From Isachenkonia alkalipeptolytica (GTDB lineage: Bacteria > Bacillota > Clostridia > Peptostreptococcales > T1SED10-28), in the NCBI RefSeq assembly GCF_009910325.1, contig NZ_SUMG01000006.1, forward strand, positions 121,960 through 185,959: a stretch of DNA of 64,000 nucleotides. The letters are read 5' to 3'. Position numbers and translations under genes: made by a program. Below, piece after piece: positions 17,055 through 25,360 of this stretch (position 1 is its first letter; each line of letters begins with the position of its first letter). The notes under the pieces were generated by a model, which was not told the DNA's origin, did no database searches, and worked only from the letters and a program-made list of their open reading frames with translations.

Positions 17055-17975
17055 CTATGAACAGGCCCTTCCCTCCCAGTTATAAATGGTCTTTAATCCT
17101 TCATAAAAAGGGGCTGCGTTTAGAATCACGCCCTTATGCTTCTCCCCCGGAATATGAAAGCTTTTGATGTTCGGGAAGCGGTCTTGATAATCTTTCAGAT
17201 CCGTTTCCCAAATCTCGTCCCTAGTACCGATTACTTGATAAATGGGGAGATCCGAGGTAAAAGCATTCCCAATTCCGTTGTTTTCCTTATCCAGGGTAGA
17301 GGCGTTTTGCAGCATCAGGCTCTCCATCTGCGCCGGATCGGTTTTTTTCATGGCATCCATAAAATATTTGGTCAGTTCTCGGTTGCTTCTTAGGTCATAG
17401 ACCCCTTCAAAATCAGGATACTCCATGGGAAGCTTTCCAAGATTTTTCTTGTAAAAGCTCTCGGTTATTTTTTCTAGTAAACCGTGCCGATACAAAAAAC
17501 CCTGCAGCCCCTTAACTTCTTTTAAGGAGGGAGAGGAGGCCATAAGGATAACTTCATCGATCCGTTCATCCATAGCTGCAAGCTCCAAGGCAATGGGTCC
17601 GCCGTAGGAAATGCCGATTGCCGTAACCTTCTCAGCAACTCCCAGGGTGTCCAAGAGTCCCTTCATATCCTTTGCATGATCCTTTAATGTGAGTTTTTCC
17701 TTAAGAGGCGTGCTAAGGCCCTCTCCCCTTCGATCGGGAAGAATTACTTTGTTAAACAGACCCTGCTCAATCAACCATTTTCCCGGACGAAGAAGCATGG
17801 TGTGATTTCCGCCGGAGCCTCCACCATGAATATATATGGCGGTTTTCCCTTTTTCTTTCTTTGAAGCAGCCTTTATTCCCGTAACCGTTCGGGTATATAA
17901 CTGAATACCCTCTGCAATCCGGTAATGCTCCAATTCCTCATAAAACTTCACAGAACCTGACAGTTTTAGACTCAC
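17055..17975 (-). CDS. Alpha/beta hydrolase
   Basis: 306 residues. IHGGGSGGNH (oxyanion), DRRGEGLS, nucleophile elbow GISYGG (Ser near 122), acid in IGTRDE and His in PGEKHKG. It differs from the hydrolase at 15.8 kb in length and motifs, so it is not a recent duplicate. The start is GTG at 17975, with AAGGAGG 7 bases upstream. Substrate unknown. Confidence 0.87.
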   Translation of the reverse strand: MSLKLSGSVKFYEELEHYRIAEGIQLYTRTVTGIKAASKKEKGKTAIYIHGGGSGGNHTMLLRPGKWLIEQGLFNKVILPDRRGEGLSTPLKEKLTLKDHAKDMKGLLDTLGVAEKVTAIGISYGGPIALELAAMDERIDEVILMASSPSLKEVKGLQGFLYRHGLLEKITESFYKKNLGKLPMEYPDFEGVYDLRSNRELTKYFMDAMKKTDPAQMESLMLQNASTLDKENNGIGNAFTSDLPIYQVIGTRDEIWETDLKDYQDRFPNIKSFHIPGEKHKGVILNAAPFYEGLKTIYNWEGRACS

Positions 17976-18121
17976 TTCCCATCCTCCTTCATTTTTCTTT
18001 CATTATACTTTTTTTCTTACATATAATAACCGTCCTAAGACTGATCCCTTACCATCCTTAAGATGGTTTTGGCACTTCAGTTTCCATACTACCGAACTTA
18101 GTTTTTTCCCCGATAGCCTAT

Positions 18122-18829
18122 TCATTCTCGCCCCCACGGTCTATTCTTCTCAAGCCAGCCGAAGGATTCCCAGTGCTTAACATCGGTAGGATTAAATTTA
18201 AACCTCTTATGCATAAATCTCATTAAATGAAATATCCCTTTTACCTTAAGACGGGGTTGTACATTTTCGCTTTCCTTTTTAATTTTCCTGCTGAGTCTGG
18301 TAATCTCCTTTTTAAACTTCAATTTTCTTTTCTCATCCACACTATTCCAGTCTACGGCATGGGTGTTTCTTCCGAAGGTATAGGTCTTGGCAACTCCCCA
18401 AAAATCCATGCTGTTTTTTAAATCTTTTAGTGTTGACTTGGTACCTGCACCTGCTGCGGTGGAAATGAGAAGAGCCTGCTTACTGAACATTTCCTTTCTT
18501 GGCTGATGGGCCATCCACTGGTATGCAAAATGATCGAGAAAAGCTTTTACCTGCCCGGGAACATGATACACATAAACCGGTGCGGTAAAAATAAGCAAAT
18601 CCGCCTCCACCATCGCCTGTACTATAGGATCTAAATACTCATAATCCCGACATTTTGTCTGGTCCTCAAAGCATTCATAACATCCTCGGCAAAATTCCGG
18701 CATGCTTTTTGGCAGGAAAAATTCTTTAACAGCATCACCTTCCGATAAAGAACTGATAAACTGCTGTGCTATATTATATGTGCTGGACTTCCCTTTTCGT
18801 GGTGTTGCATAAATAACGGTGATTTTCAT
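18122..18829 (-). CDS. NADPH-dependent FMN reductase/flavodoxin-fold protein
   Basis: 235 residues. The N-terminal flavodoxin fold has ATPRKGKSSTYN (FMN phosphate loop) and TAPVYVYHVPGQVKAFLDHF. Four Cys near residues 48-61 (CRGCYECFEDQTKC) resemble iron-sulfur flavoproteins, although the spacing is not exactly the Isf type. A basic C-terminal extension of about 60 residues contains RLSRKIKKE and a Trp-rich end. Likely an NAD(P)H- or ferredoxin-linked redox enzyme in the cytoplasm. ATG at 18829 follows GGGAGAG. Confidence 0.82.
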   Translation of the reverse strand: MKITVIYATPRKGKSSTYNIAQQFISSLSEGDAVKEFFLPKSMPEFCRGCYECFEDQTKCRDYEYLDPIVQAMVEADLLIFTAPVYVYHVPGQVKAFLDHFAYQWMAHQPRKEMFSKQALLISTAAGAGTKSTLKDLKNSMDFWGVAKTYTFGRNTHAVDWNSVDEKRKLKFKKEITRLSRKIKKESENVQPRLKVKGIFHLMRFMHKRFKFNPTDVKHWESFGWLEKNRPWGRE

Positions 18830-19004
18830 ACGAACTCACTCTCCCGGATTTTTTCCCATGAAATAAATATTATAACCGGAAATCCTTACAACTCTTTGAA
18901 TTTATTATATACCGGTAAATTGTCTTTCAGAAGGGGCTTAGGGTACCATCCTTTCTCCGCCCGAAGGCGGATTTCAGATAATTCTAAAATGTGAAAATAT
19001 ATTA

Positions 19005-19032
19005 TTGCCACCCTCTTTCTTTATGATATAAT
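19005..19032 (+). promoter_or_regulatory. Promoter of the SnoaL-like gene
   Basis: TTGCCA, 16-base spacer, TATAAT, 36 bases upstream of ATG at 19068. Confidence 0.7.
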
Positions 19033-19067
19033 TATAAATAAGAAATCCCTATAAAGGAGGGTAAATC

Positions 19068-19562
19068 ATGGCTCTACTTTCAATTGAATCGGCAGATAAG
19101 TTCAATGCTGTTATAGAGGACTATCTGGAATCTTATTTTCAGAAAAGAGATCTAAAAAAAATTGCTTCCTATTTAGCCGAGAGCTTCTACGGATGCGGCA
19201 CAGGACTTGATGAGCAGGTCTATAATAAAGATGAAGGCCTCGCAATTTTTAAGCGTGATTTGGAAACCGTCAATACCCCCATTAAAAAAATTTATCGAAG
19301 AAGAGAAATGCAGCTTCTAAATAATACCACTGCAATTTTCCAGGCTTCTATGGATGTTTACTTTAACGTCATGGGTGAAGAAATGGAGTTTCAAAATCTT
19401 CGCATGACTGTGGTTCTCCATGAAGTTGATAACGAAATTAAAATCATAACAAAGCACCTTTCACTCCCCACGGATTCCCATGAAGAAGGGGAATCCTATC
19501 CCATTAAAGAGGCCCTGGCACGGAAAAGCGAGAAAATCAACACCATCAGCATTAAGTTCTAG
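19068..19562 (+). CDS. SnoaL/NTF2-like domain protein
   Basis: 164 residues. The N-terminal helix (NAVIEDYLESYFQKRDLKKI), then FYGCGTGLDE and alternating strands end in IKIITKHLSLP: the cone-shaped NTF2/SnoaL fold seen in nuclear-transport-like, DUF4440 and polyketide cyclase proteins. In bacteria these often bind small ligands or serve as stand-alone sensors without a known reaction. AAAGGAGGGTAAATC precedes ATG. R1 copy b begins about 25 bases after the stop and probably terminates it. Confidence 0.72.
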   Translation: MALLSIESADKFNAVIEDYLESYFQKRDLKKIASYLAESFYGCGTGLDEQVYNKDEGLAIFKRDLETVNTPIKKIYRRREMQLLNNTTAIFQASMDVYFNVMGEEMEFQNLRMTVVLHEVDNEIKIITKHLSLPTDSHEEGESYPIKEALARKSEKINTISIKF

Positions 19563-19574
19563 TGAAAAAAATGC

Positions 19575-19664
19575 AAACCAAAGGGGACGAACCAAAGGGG
19601 ACGGAGGTGTTCGGTAGATCATCTACCGAACACCTCCGTCCCTTTTGGTTCACTCTTTGGTTCA
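19575..19664. repeat. Palindromic repeat R1, copy b
   Basis: Full palindrome 19589-19651 with centre C at 19620 (GGTAGAT/ATCTACC) and GAACCAAAGGGGACGGAGG arms, flanked by extra half copies on each side. It lies between convergent genes and encodes the last residues and stop of the ABC ATPase on the minus strand. Confidence 0.92.
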
Positions 19665-20590
19665 TCTATATCTACCCGATCCCCGTATGCATAGTCCCGG
19701 CTATCCTTTCCGGAAAGGATGACCTCCACCCGCTGATTTCCGTCATCAAGAACCACTTCCGTTTCATGGCCTAGAAACATCATTTCTTGAATTCGATAAT
19801 TTCCCCCGGTATTTTTTATTAATCGAATATCTTCCGGCCGAACAAAATAGGCTCTTCCTTTATTGTCGGTGAACTGATTGGACTTGCCCACGAAATTTGC
19901 AACATAAGGACTTTGGGGGTGGTAATAAACCTCTTCCGGAGTTCCCGTCTGCACGATGGTTCCATGATCCATCACGACTATGCGGTCTGAAAGGCTTAGG
20001 GCCTCCCCTTGATCGTGGGTAACAAAAATCATCGTGACACCGGTTTCACGCTGAAGCTCCTTAAGCTCCCTGCGCAAACGGGTGCGCAGGGCTACGTCCA
20101 AATTACTGAGGGGCTCATCCAATAATAGCACCTTTGCCCCGGTGGCAATGGAACGTGCCAGTGCAACCCTTTGCTGCTGTCCACCGCTAAGAGTTCCAAT
20201 TCCCGTATGTTCATAGCCCTCCAGACCTACTAGCCGAACAAACTCTTTTCCCTCTTCCAAGGCTTTTTTCTTTTTTATTTTTTTAAAAAATCGAATGCCA
20301 TAGGCGACGTTTTCCAGTACAGACATATGGGGAAATAAGGCATAGTTTTGAAACACGGTAGACACCGGTCGTTGTTCCGGGGGTAAGTGGCTGATTTTTT
20401 GGTTTTCAATAAGAATTTCGCCTTGATCCGGCTTTAAAAATCCACCTATAAGATTTAACGTGGTGGTTTTTCCGCAACCGGAGGGTCCTAATAACGTTAC
20501 AAACTCACCTTTTTTCACTGTTAAATTGAAATTTTTGACCCCTTTGTCTTCTTCATAGATTTTGGTAATATTTCGTAGTTCCAATATCAT
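19619..20590 (-). CDS. ABC importer ATPase, FbpC/PotA type
   Basis: 323 residues. Walker A GPSGCGKTT near 35, Q-loop, signature LSGGQQQRVALARS, Walker B LLLDEPLSNLD, H-loop THDQGEA. The C-terminal region carries a TOBE-like domain (YFVRPEDIRL). It energises the permease encoded just upstream. The final EPKGTEVFGR comes from repeat R1b, so the original end has been replaced. Start ATG at 20590, one base after the permease stop. Confidence 0.93.
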   Translation of the reverse strand: MILELRNITKIYEEDKGVKNFNLTVKKGEFVTLLGPSGCGKTTTLNLIGGFLKPDQGEILIENQKISHLPPEQRPVSTVFQNYALFPHMSVLENVAYGIRFFKKIKKKKALEEGKEFVRLVGLEGYEHTGIGTLSGGQQQRVALARSIATGAKVLLLDEPLSNLDVALRTRLRRELKELQRETGVTMIFVTHDQGEALSLSDRIVVMDHGTIVQTGTPEEVYYHPQSPYVANFVGKSNQFTDNKGRAYFVRPEDIRLIKNTGGNYRIQEMMFLGHETEVVLDDGNQRVEVILSGKDSRDYAYGDRVDIDEPKSEPKGTEVFGR

Positions 20591-20591
20591 T

Positions 20592-22256
20592 TTAATTCCT
20601 CTTTTCCCGATTTAATAAATGAATCGCAAACAAATTCACACTGAAAGTGATCAAAATAAGCATGCTTCCCATAACTGCCCCCTGTCCGTAACGACCGCTG
20701 TTGATTTCATTAAACATCAGTACGCTTGTCACCAGGTTTCCCGGAGAAACCAAGAGCATTAAGGGGCCCACCGTAGTCATACATGCGGTAAAGGCATTAA
20801 TAAAGCTTACTAAAAATGTAGGTCTCAGTATGGGGAATACAACGGTAATCAAGGTTCGTACCTTCGATGCTCCCAGATCGTTAGAGGCCCACTCCAACTT
20901 ATGATCCATACTTTCAAATGCAGCGTTCGCCGCTTTATTCCCCACGGATACATGTCGAAAAGTACAGTTTAAAATTAAAATCAACAAGGTTCCTGTTAAA
21001 GTAATTGGCCCCCGATGAAAAGCTACAATATAGGAAAGACCAAAAAATATTCCTGGAATGATATAGGGCACCGAACCGATAAACTCTAATGCTCCGAAAC
21101 CTTTTATTTTTCGTCTTTGATGATAATAGGAAAGAAGCATGCCGGATACCGTGGCGAAAAAACTCGCGGTTACAGCCATATAGATTGTTCGAATCAGTGC
21201 ATCCACATGTCTGCTCTGAAAAACTCCCCAGTGATCCAGCGTGAACACGATACTTCCTGATACATTTCTTGAAAAAGCGGTGAGAAAAATATTGCCGTAC
21301 TGCACCAGATTAATGAGAAAAAAAGCAATCGTAATCGAGGCCGTAACCCATTGTAGGATTTGGGGCAATTGAAAGTGGATGGACTCTCTGTCCAAAACCT
21401 TGGATCGCTCCGATAGGGTTTGGACCTTTCTCATATTACTTCGATAGAAATAAAAGGCTATCATAGCCGGAGGCAACAAAAGCATGGCCATGGCTGCCGC
21501 CCCGTTTAAGTTCCCCTGGGCATATACCTGAAGATAGGCTTCCGTAGCCAGCACCCGAAAGCGACCGCCAATAATAATCGGTGTTGTGAAATCCGAAATA
21601 TTCATGGTAAACTGCAAAAACAAAACGGAGAATATAGTGGGAACCATGGAGGGTAACAGGACTTTATGAATTGTATGCCAAGCATCGGCCCCTAGATCCC
21701 GGGAGGCTAAAATCAATCGATTGTCAATTTGTGCGAAACCCGTCATCATCATCATCGCCGAAAGAGATACCCCGCTTAGACTTTGAAGCAGTACGATACC
21801 GTGCCAGCCGTAAGGATTTAATGTGGCGCCAAAAATCCCGTAACTGATCAATCCCCTGCGTCCGAACAGCGTAATCAGTGCGATGGCGGAAATGAACGGC
21901 GGCGAAATCATGGTCATCATTAATCCCCGGTAGATTCCTTTTCGCACTAAAACCCCTTTAAAATGAGCAAAAATGCCGACACAAAACGCCAGTACCGTAG
22001 CAATCACCGATGACAGGGTAGCTACAAAAACACTGTTGCGGATCAATTCTAAATTTCTTGGGGTCACCAGGCTTCGATAATGATCCAGGGACCAGGTCCC
22101 ATCCTTTGTAAGGCTTTTGAGAACTACAGTGAAAATCGGATAGAGAATAAAAAGCAAAAAAGCACCGGCCAACAGAAGAATCACCGCTTTTTCAAAAAAG
22201 AAGTCGAAGGAAAAGGAGCTTGCAGCATCCCTTTCCTTCTTAAATATCCTATTCAC
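20592..22256 (-). CDS. ABC importer permease, fused double FbpB type
   Basis: About 554 residues, two fused permease halves with 12 membrane helices. Each half carries an EAA loop: ASRDLGADAWHTIHKVLLP and ASNDLGASKVRTLITVVFP. The layout matches FbpB, AfuB and PhnU-like single-chain permeases. I choose GTG at 22256 because AAGGA lies 8 bases upstream; ATG at 22265 has GGAAGG directly against it. It overlaps the binding-protein gene. Confidence 0.9.
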   Translation of the reverse strand: MNRIFKKERDAASSFSFDFFFEKAVILLLAGAFLLFILYPIFTVVLKSLTKDGTWSLDHYRSLVTPRNLELIRNSVFVATLSSVIATVLAFCVGIFAHFKGVLVRKGIYRGLMMTMISPPFISAIALITLFGRRGLISYGIFGATLNPYGWHGIVLLQSLSGVSLSAMMMMTGFAQIDNRLILASRDLGADAWHTIHKVLLPSMVPTIFSVLFLQFTMNISDFTTPIIIGGRFRVLATEAYLQVYAQGNLNGAAAMAMLLLPPAMIAFYFYRSNMRKVQTLSERSKVLDRESIHFQLPQILQWVTASITIAFFLINLVQYGNIFLTAFSRNVSGSIVFTLDHWGVFQSRHVDALIRTIYMAVTASFFATVSGMLLSYYHQRRKIKGFGALEFIGSVPYIIPGIFFGLSYIVAFHRGPITLTGTLLILILNCTFRHVSVGNKAANAAFESMDHKLEWASNDLGASKVRTLITVVFPILRPTFLVSFINAFTACMTTVGPLMLLVSPGNLVTSVLMFNEINSGRYGQGAVMGSMLILITFSVNLFAIHLLNREKRN

Positions 22257-23343
22257 CAATGACATCCTTCCATCGATCTAAAATGTTCTCTCTTTCTCTA
22301 CCCATTTCTTCTAAGTCAAAATCAATGAGCTGCTCCATATTCAACGTGTCCATTTCTTCCGGTGGGGCTACGTTTTCATTAGCCATAATTCTGGCATCCG
22401 CTTCCATCAAAATGGTCTGTCCGTGCTCTGAAAGATACCAGTCTACGAAAACCTTTGCTGCTTCCTTATTCTCAGAGTTCTCGAAAATAGCGATTGGAGC
22501 AGGAATCCAGGGAATGTGCTCCTCCGGGAATAAAGCCGCCACTGGCGCGGTTTCCATTAAACCGAAGGTTTGTCCATGAATGGCGGTAAGCCCGATAGCA
22601 AACTCTCCCGCAGCAACTTTTTGTTGAGGTTCGCCTCCGCTTTGGGCATAGAAGTCCACATTTTCATTTACCGCTTCCCAGTAATCCCAAGCTTCATCTT
22701 CCCCCATCACTTGAATGAGACTGCTGAGTATTGCATATTGTCCTCCCGAAATACTGGGATCTGCCATAATAATCTCTCCACTATACTGTGAATCCCTAAG
22801 ATCTTCCCAATTTGACGGCATATCCAGTTCCAAATCTTCTATCAGATCTTCATTGACGATAAAACCGAAGGGCACCAGGGATAACGCTCCAAAATAGCCT
22901 TCAGGATCTAAATACTTCGGGTCGATATTTTCGAATTCCGGCGATTCATACTGGTGTAAATATCCTAAATCCCGAGCATTAAAATAGCTGTCTACACCAC
23001 CGCCAAACCATATATCCGTTGTGGTTTCTCCTTCTTCTGCCTGCAGTTGTGATAATTTTGCACCGGTGGATAGGCTTACCCACTCAATTTCAATACCGGT
23101 CTCCTCTGTAAACTGTTCAAAGGAATCCTCGGCGCCTCCATAGGCAACCGAAACCTCTAATACCGTTCCTTCAAAGGGCTTTTCTTCCACCGCTTCCTCT
23201 TCTCCATCGCCTTCGGCGGTTTCCTCCTCATTTTCCACTGCTTCGCCCGGATCTTCCGATTCTTCCGGCTCTTCCTCCTGACCACAGGCGATTAGTGAAA
23301 ACATTAACATTAAAATAAGTACTGCAAGTCCCAGTTTTCTCAT
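22249..23343 (-). CDS. Periplasmic-type substrate-binding lipoprotein (FbpA/AfuA-like)
   Basis: 364 residues. Signal peptide with lipobox LIACG (Cys near 20), a Glu-rich linker, then a binding-protein fold starting TVLEVSVAYGGAEDSFEQF. GGGVDSYFNARDLGYL and GGQYAILSSLIQVMGEDEAW are typical of the ferric/aminoethylphosphonate/hexose-phosphate group. The tandem Tyr pair that holds iron in FbpA is not seen, which argues against ferric iron. With a phosphoesterase next door, a phosphorylated organic ligand is my preferred inference. ATG at 23343 follows AAAGGAGGAAG. Confidence 0.88.
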   Translation of the reverse strand: MRKLGLAVLILMLMFSLIACGQEEEPEESEDPGEAVENEEETAEGDGEEEAVEEKPFEGTVLEVSVAYGGAEDSFEQFTEETGIEIEWVSLSTGAKLSQLQAEEGETTTDIWFGGGVDSYFNARDLGYLHQYESPEFENIDPKYLDPEGYFGALSLVPFGFIVNEDLIEDLELDMPSNWEDLRDSQYSGEIIMADPSISGGQYAILSSLIQVMGEDEAWDYWEAVNENVDFYAQSGGEPQQKVAAGEFAIGLTAIHGQTFGLMETAPVAALFPEEHIPWIPAPIAIFENSENKEAAKVFVDWYLSEHGQTILMEADARIMANENVAPPEEMDTLNMEQLIDFDLEEMGRERENILDRWKDVIGE

Positions 23344-23360
23344 TTTGATCTTCCTCCTTT

Positions 23361-24005
23361 TTAAACTGCTTTTAATAAGCGTTGATATTGAAACTCCCGG
23401 TAAATTCCTTCATCATAATAAACCGGTTTCGTGTTTCCTTCTTTTATTGCTGCTACAAGCTCCTCCATCCTAGTGATGTTCTTCGGAAATTTTGTGGCAT
23501 ATTTCCCAACGCGGTCCAATCGGTGGGCGTCACTTCCTCCAAAAACAGGAATGTTTTTATATATCCCGGCATCGCAGGCTTTTAAATTTAGCTCTTCCGG
23601 AGTGCTTCCATTTAAACCTTCAATACCATCCAGGGCGATCTTGCTTCGAACCCCGTCCTCCATTCCCCGATTGTTTTTTCTGTAGGGATGAGCACTGATC
23701 ATTACGCCACCTTCCTTATGTACGTATTGAAGCAGTTCGTGGGCATGAAGTTTTTTCTCCGGAAGCTTATCCACCCCAAATACCAGAATATCTCCTTCAA
23801 AGGTGAGAATTTCTGCCCCAACAAATACGGGAAATCCAGTTTTCTCAGACATTTCCTCCGCAAAGCTTCGTAGACCGTTGCTATCGTGATCCGTAATACA
23901 AACTCCATCCAGGCCCATGGCTTTGCTTTTTTCTATAATATCCCCCAGCTTCATAAAGCTGTCAAAGGAATAGGTTTGCTCGTGGATATGCATATCGATA
24001 ATCAT
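23361..24005 (-). CDS. PHP-domain metal-dependent phosphoesterase
   Basis: 214 residues. Metal ligands: DMHIHE at the N-terminus, ITDHDS, GAEI, ISAHPYRKN and GGSDAH. This is the PHP superfamily, which hydrolyses phosphoesters such as nucleotides, histidinol phosphate or cyclic phosphates. ATG at 24005 is chosen because GGAGGTGTTTGG precedes it. It heads the importer operon, 17 bases before the binding-protein start, so it probably acts on the imported compound after entry, since it has no signal peptide. Confidence 0.88.
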   Translation of the reverse strand: MIIDMHIHEQTYSFDSFMKLGDIIEKSKAMGLDGVCITDHDSNGLRSFAEEMSEKTGFPVFVGAEILTFEGDILVFGVDKLPEKKLHAHELLQYVHKEGGVMISAHPYRKNNRGMEDGVRSKIALDGIEGLNGSTPEELNLKACDAGIYKNIPVFGGSDAHRLDRVGKYATKFPKNITRMEELVAAIKEGNTKPVYYDEGIYREFQYQRLLKAV

Positions 24006-24141
24006 CCAAACACCTCCATGGTTTTCGCTCATCAACTGTACCTTTTCATTATATATTTCGGTATTCCTTAAGTAAAATAATAGATTTGAATGATTTCTAG
24101 GTTTCCTATGCTATAGTCCTATATTTGAATATAAGGAATCA

Positions 24142-24236
24142 AAGGGGACGTGAACCAAAGGAACCAAAGGGGACGGAGGTATTCGGTACATGATCTACCG
24201 AATACCTCCGTCCCCTTTGGTTCTCCTTTGGTTCAC
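24142..24236. repeat. Palindromic repeat R1, copy c
   Basis: Core 24161-24223: GAACCAAAGGGGACGGAGG arms around ATTCGGTA-CATGA-TCTACCGAAT, with half copies on each side. It lies upstream of the PHP gene and at the 3' end of the kynureninase fragment. Confidence 0.9.
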
Positions 24237-24243
24237 CGATTTA

Positions 24244-24927
24244 TTAAAGCACGGTAACCCTTTCCAGATCATAGTTTTCATACACTTTCTTACTGACGAT
24301 AAATTCCAGAATCTCCACCAGTTTATACACCTCTTCGTAAGTGTTATAAAGAGCCACCGGTGCAAGTCTCAGGACATTGGGCTCTCGGTAGTCGGGGATG
24401 ACGTGATGATCCCTAAGGGCCAGGCTGATGCGGTAGGCCTCCTCGTGCTCTAAAGAAACATGACCTCCCCGGCGGTGTTCCTCTCTGGGGTTTCCGATAG
24501 CATAGCCGTACCGGGAGAGTTTTCGGTCAATCAAATACATCAGATACTCGGTAAGACGAAGGGATTTTTCCCGTATCCGGTCCATCCCCGCCTCGTTGAA
24601 AATGTTTAAAGCTCCTTCAAGGGGAGCCATGGCAAGAAGACTGTGGGTGCCAAGAAGAAATCCGTTTGCATCCTTGTCCTGGTGAAAATCATGGTTCATC
24701 AGAAACTGACTTTCATCCTTGCTGCCGAACCAGCCCTTCAGTCCTGCGGATTTTCCAAAGTGCTTTTTGTTGATATACAGTCCCGCCGTTGCCCCGGGTC
24801 CGCCGTTTAGGTATTTGTAGGAGCACCACACAGCAAAATCCAAACCCTCTTCAAATTGTTGATATATGTAAAAAACTTCCTTCGCTTTGTTTCCTAAATT
24901 GTAGCATCCCTGAAGCCATGGGTACAT
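24244..24927 (-). pseudogene. kynU: Kynureninase, C-terminal fragment
   Basis: 227 codons matching the second half of kynureninase, a PLP enzyme of about 410-430 residues that splits kynurenine to anthranilate and alanine. The PLP lysine in WCSYKYLNGGPG, GLKGWFG, and VPDY-like IPDYREPNVLRLAP are seen. Nearly 200 N-terminal residues, including the PLP-phosphate site, are missing. Homology fades upstream of LDFAVW, and repeat R2a lies 3 bases before the frame opens. It cannot be functional alone. Confidence 0.8.
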
Positions 24928-24930
24928 ACA

Positions 24931-24961
24931 AGATGACAGCGGGACGGAGTTTTTGTCATCT
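24931..24961. repeat. Palindromic repeat R2, copy a (reverse orientation)
   Basis: AGATGACAGCGGGACGGAG, then TTTTTGTCATCT: GATGACA/TGTCATC arms around an asymmetric core. It sits exactly between the DJ-1 fragment and the kynureninase fragment. Confidence 0.88.
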
Positions 24962-24962
24962 C

Positions 24963-25232
24963 CTAAAATCCCATAAGTTCTTTGGTTTTCTCCGCTTCTT
25001 CTGTTGAGGTGAGCATTTCCAAGAGTTTAAATGCAACCCCCAGTGCCGTGGAGGGCCCCCGGGAGGTAATAATGTTTCCCTCGGTGACAATCGCCTCACT
25101 CCCGATTGTTGCACCAAAATCTTCCAACTGCTTTTGTCTTTTGCCCTGGGATAAATGATAGGTGGTGGCTTTTTTGCCCTTCAGTATACCGCTTTTCCCA
25201 AGAGGCAGGGCACCGGTACAAATGAAAGCTTT
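24963..25232 (-). pseudogene. DJ-1/PfpI family protein, C-terminal fragment
   Basis: The frame reads KAFICTGALPLGKSGILKG, then AIVTEGNIITSRGPSTALGV and LLEMLTSTEEAEKTKELMGF. This is the second half of a DJ-1/ThiJ protein, including the nucleophile-elbow Cys (AFICTGA). The N-terminal half is absent. The fragment begins where the IS200/IS605 right end stops (about 25233), so the element or a deletion beside it cut the gene. The first codons of the open frame come from the element. Confidence 0.78.
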
Positions 25233-25360
25233 GAACCTCTCATGACTGAAGTCATAAGATTCTTGGGAACAGAGCATACTTGCAAGCGTATTTCTTTACT
25301 TACAGCGGTTTCTCTTCTTTACCAAGCTATCCCCGTAGTACCTACGGTTCTGGATACTAT

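Noticed and set aside
19562..19774. Plus-strand 70-codon frame across R1b
   Set aside because: It arises from the palindrome and the antisense of the ABC ATPase; no ribosome site.
22249..23343. Calling the binding protein a ferric-iron FbpA
   Set aside because: The adjacent Tyr pair that coordinates iron is not seen, and a phosphoesterase heads the operon.
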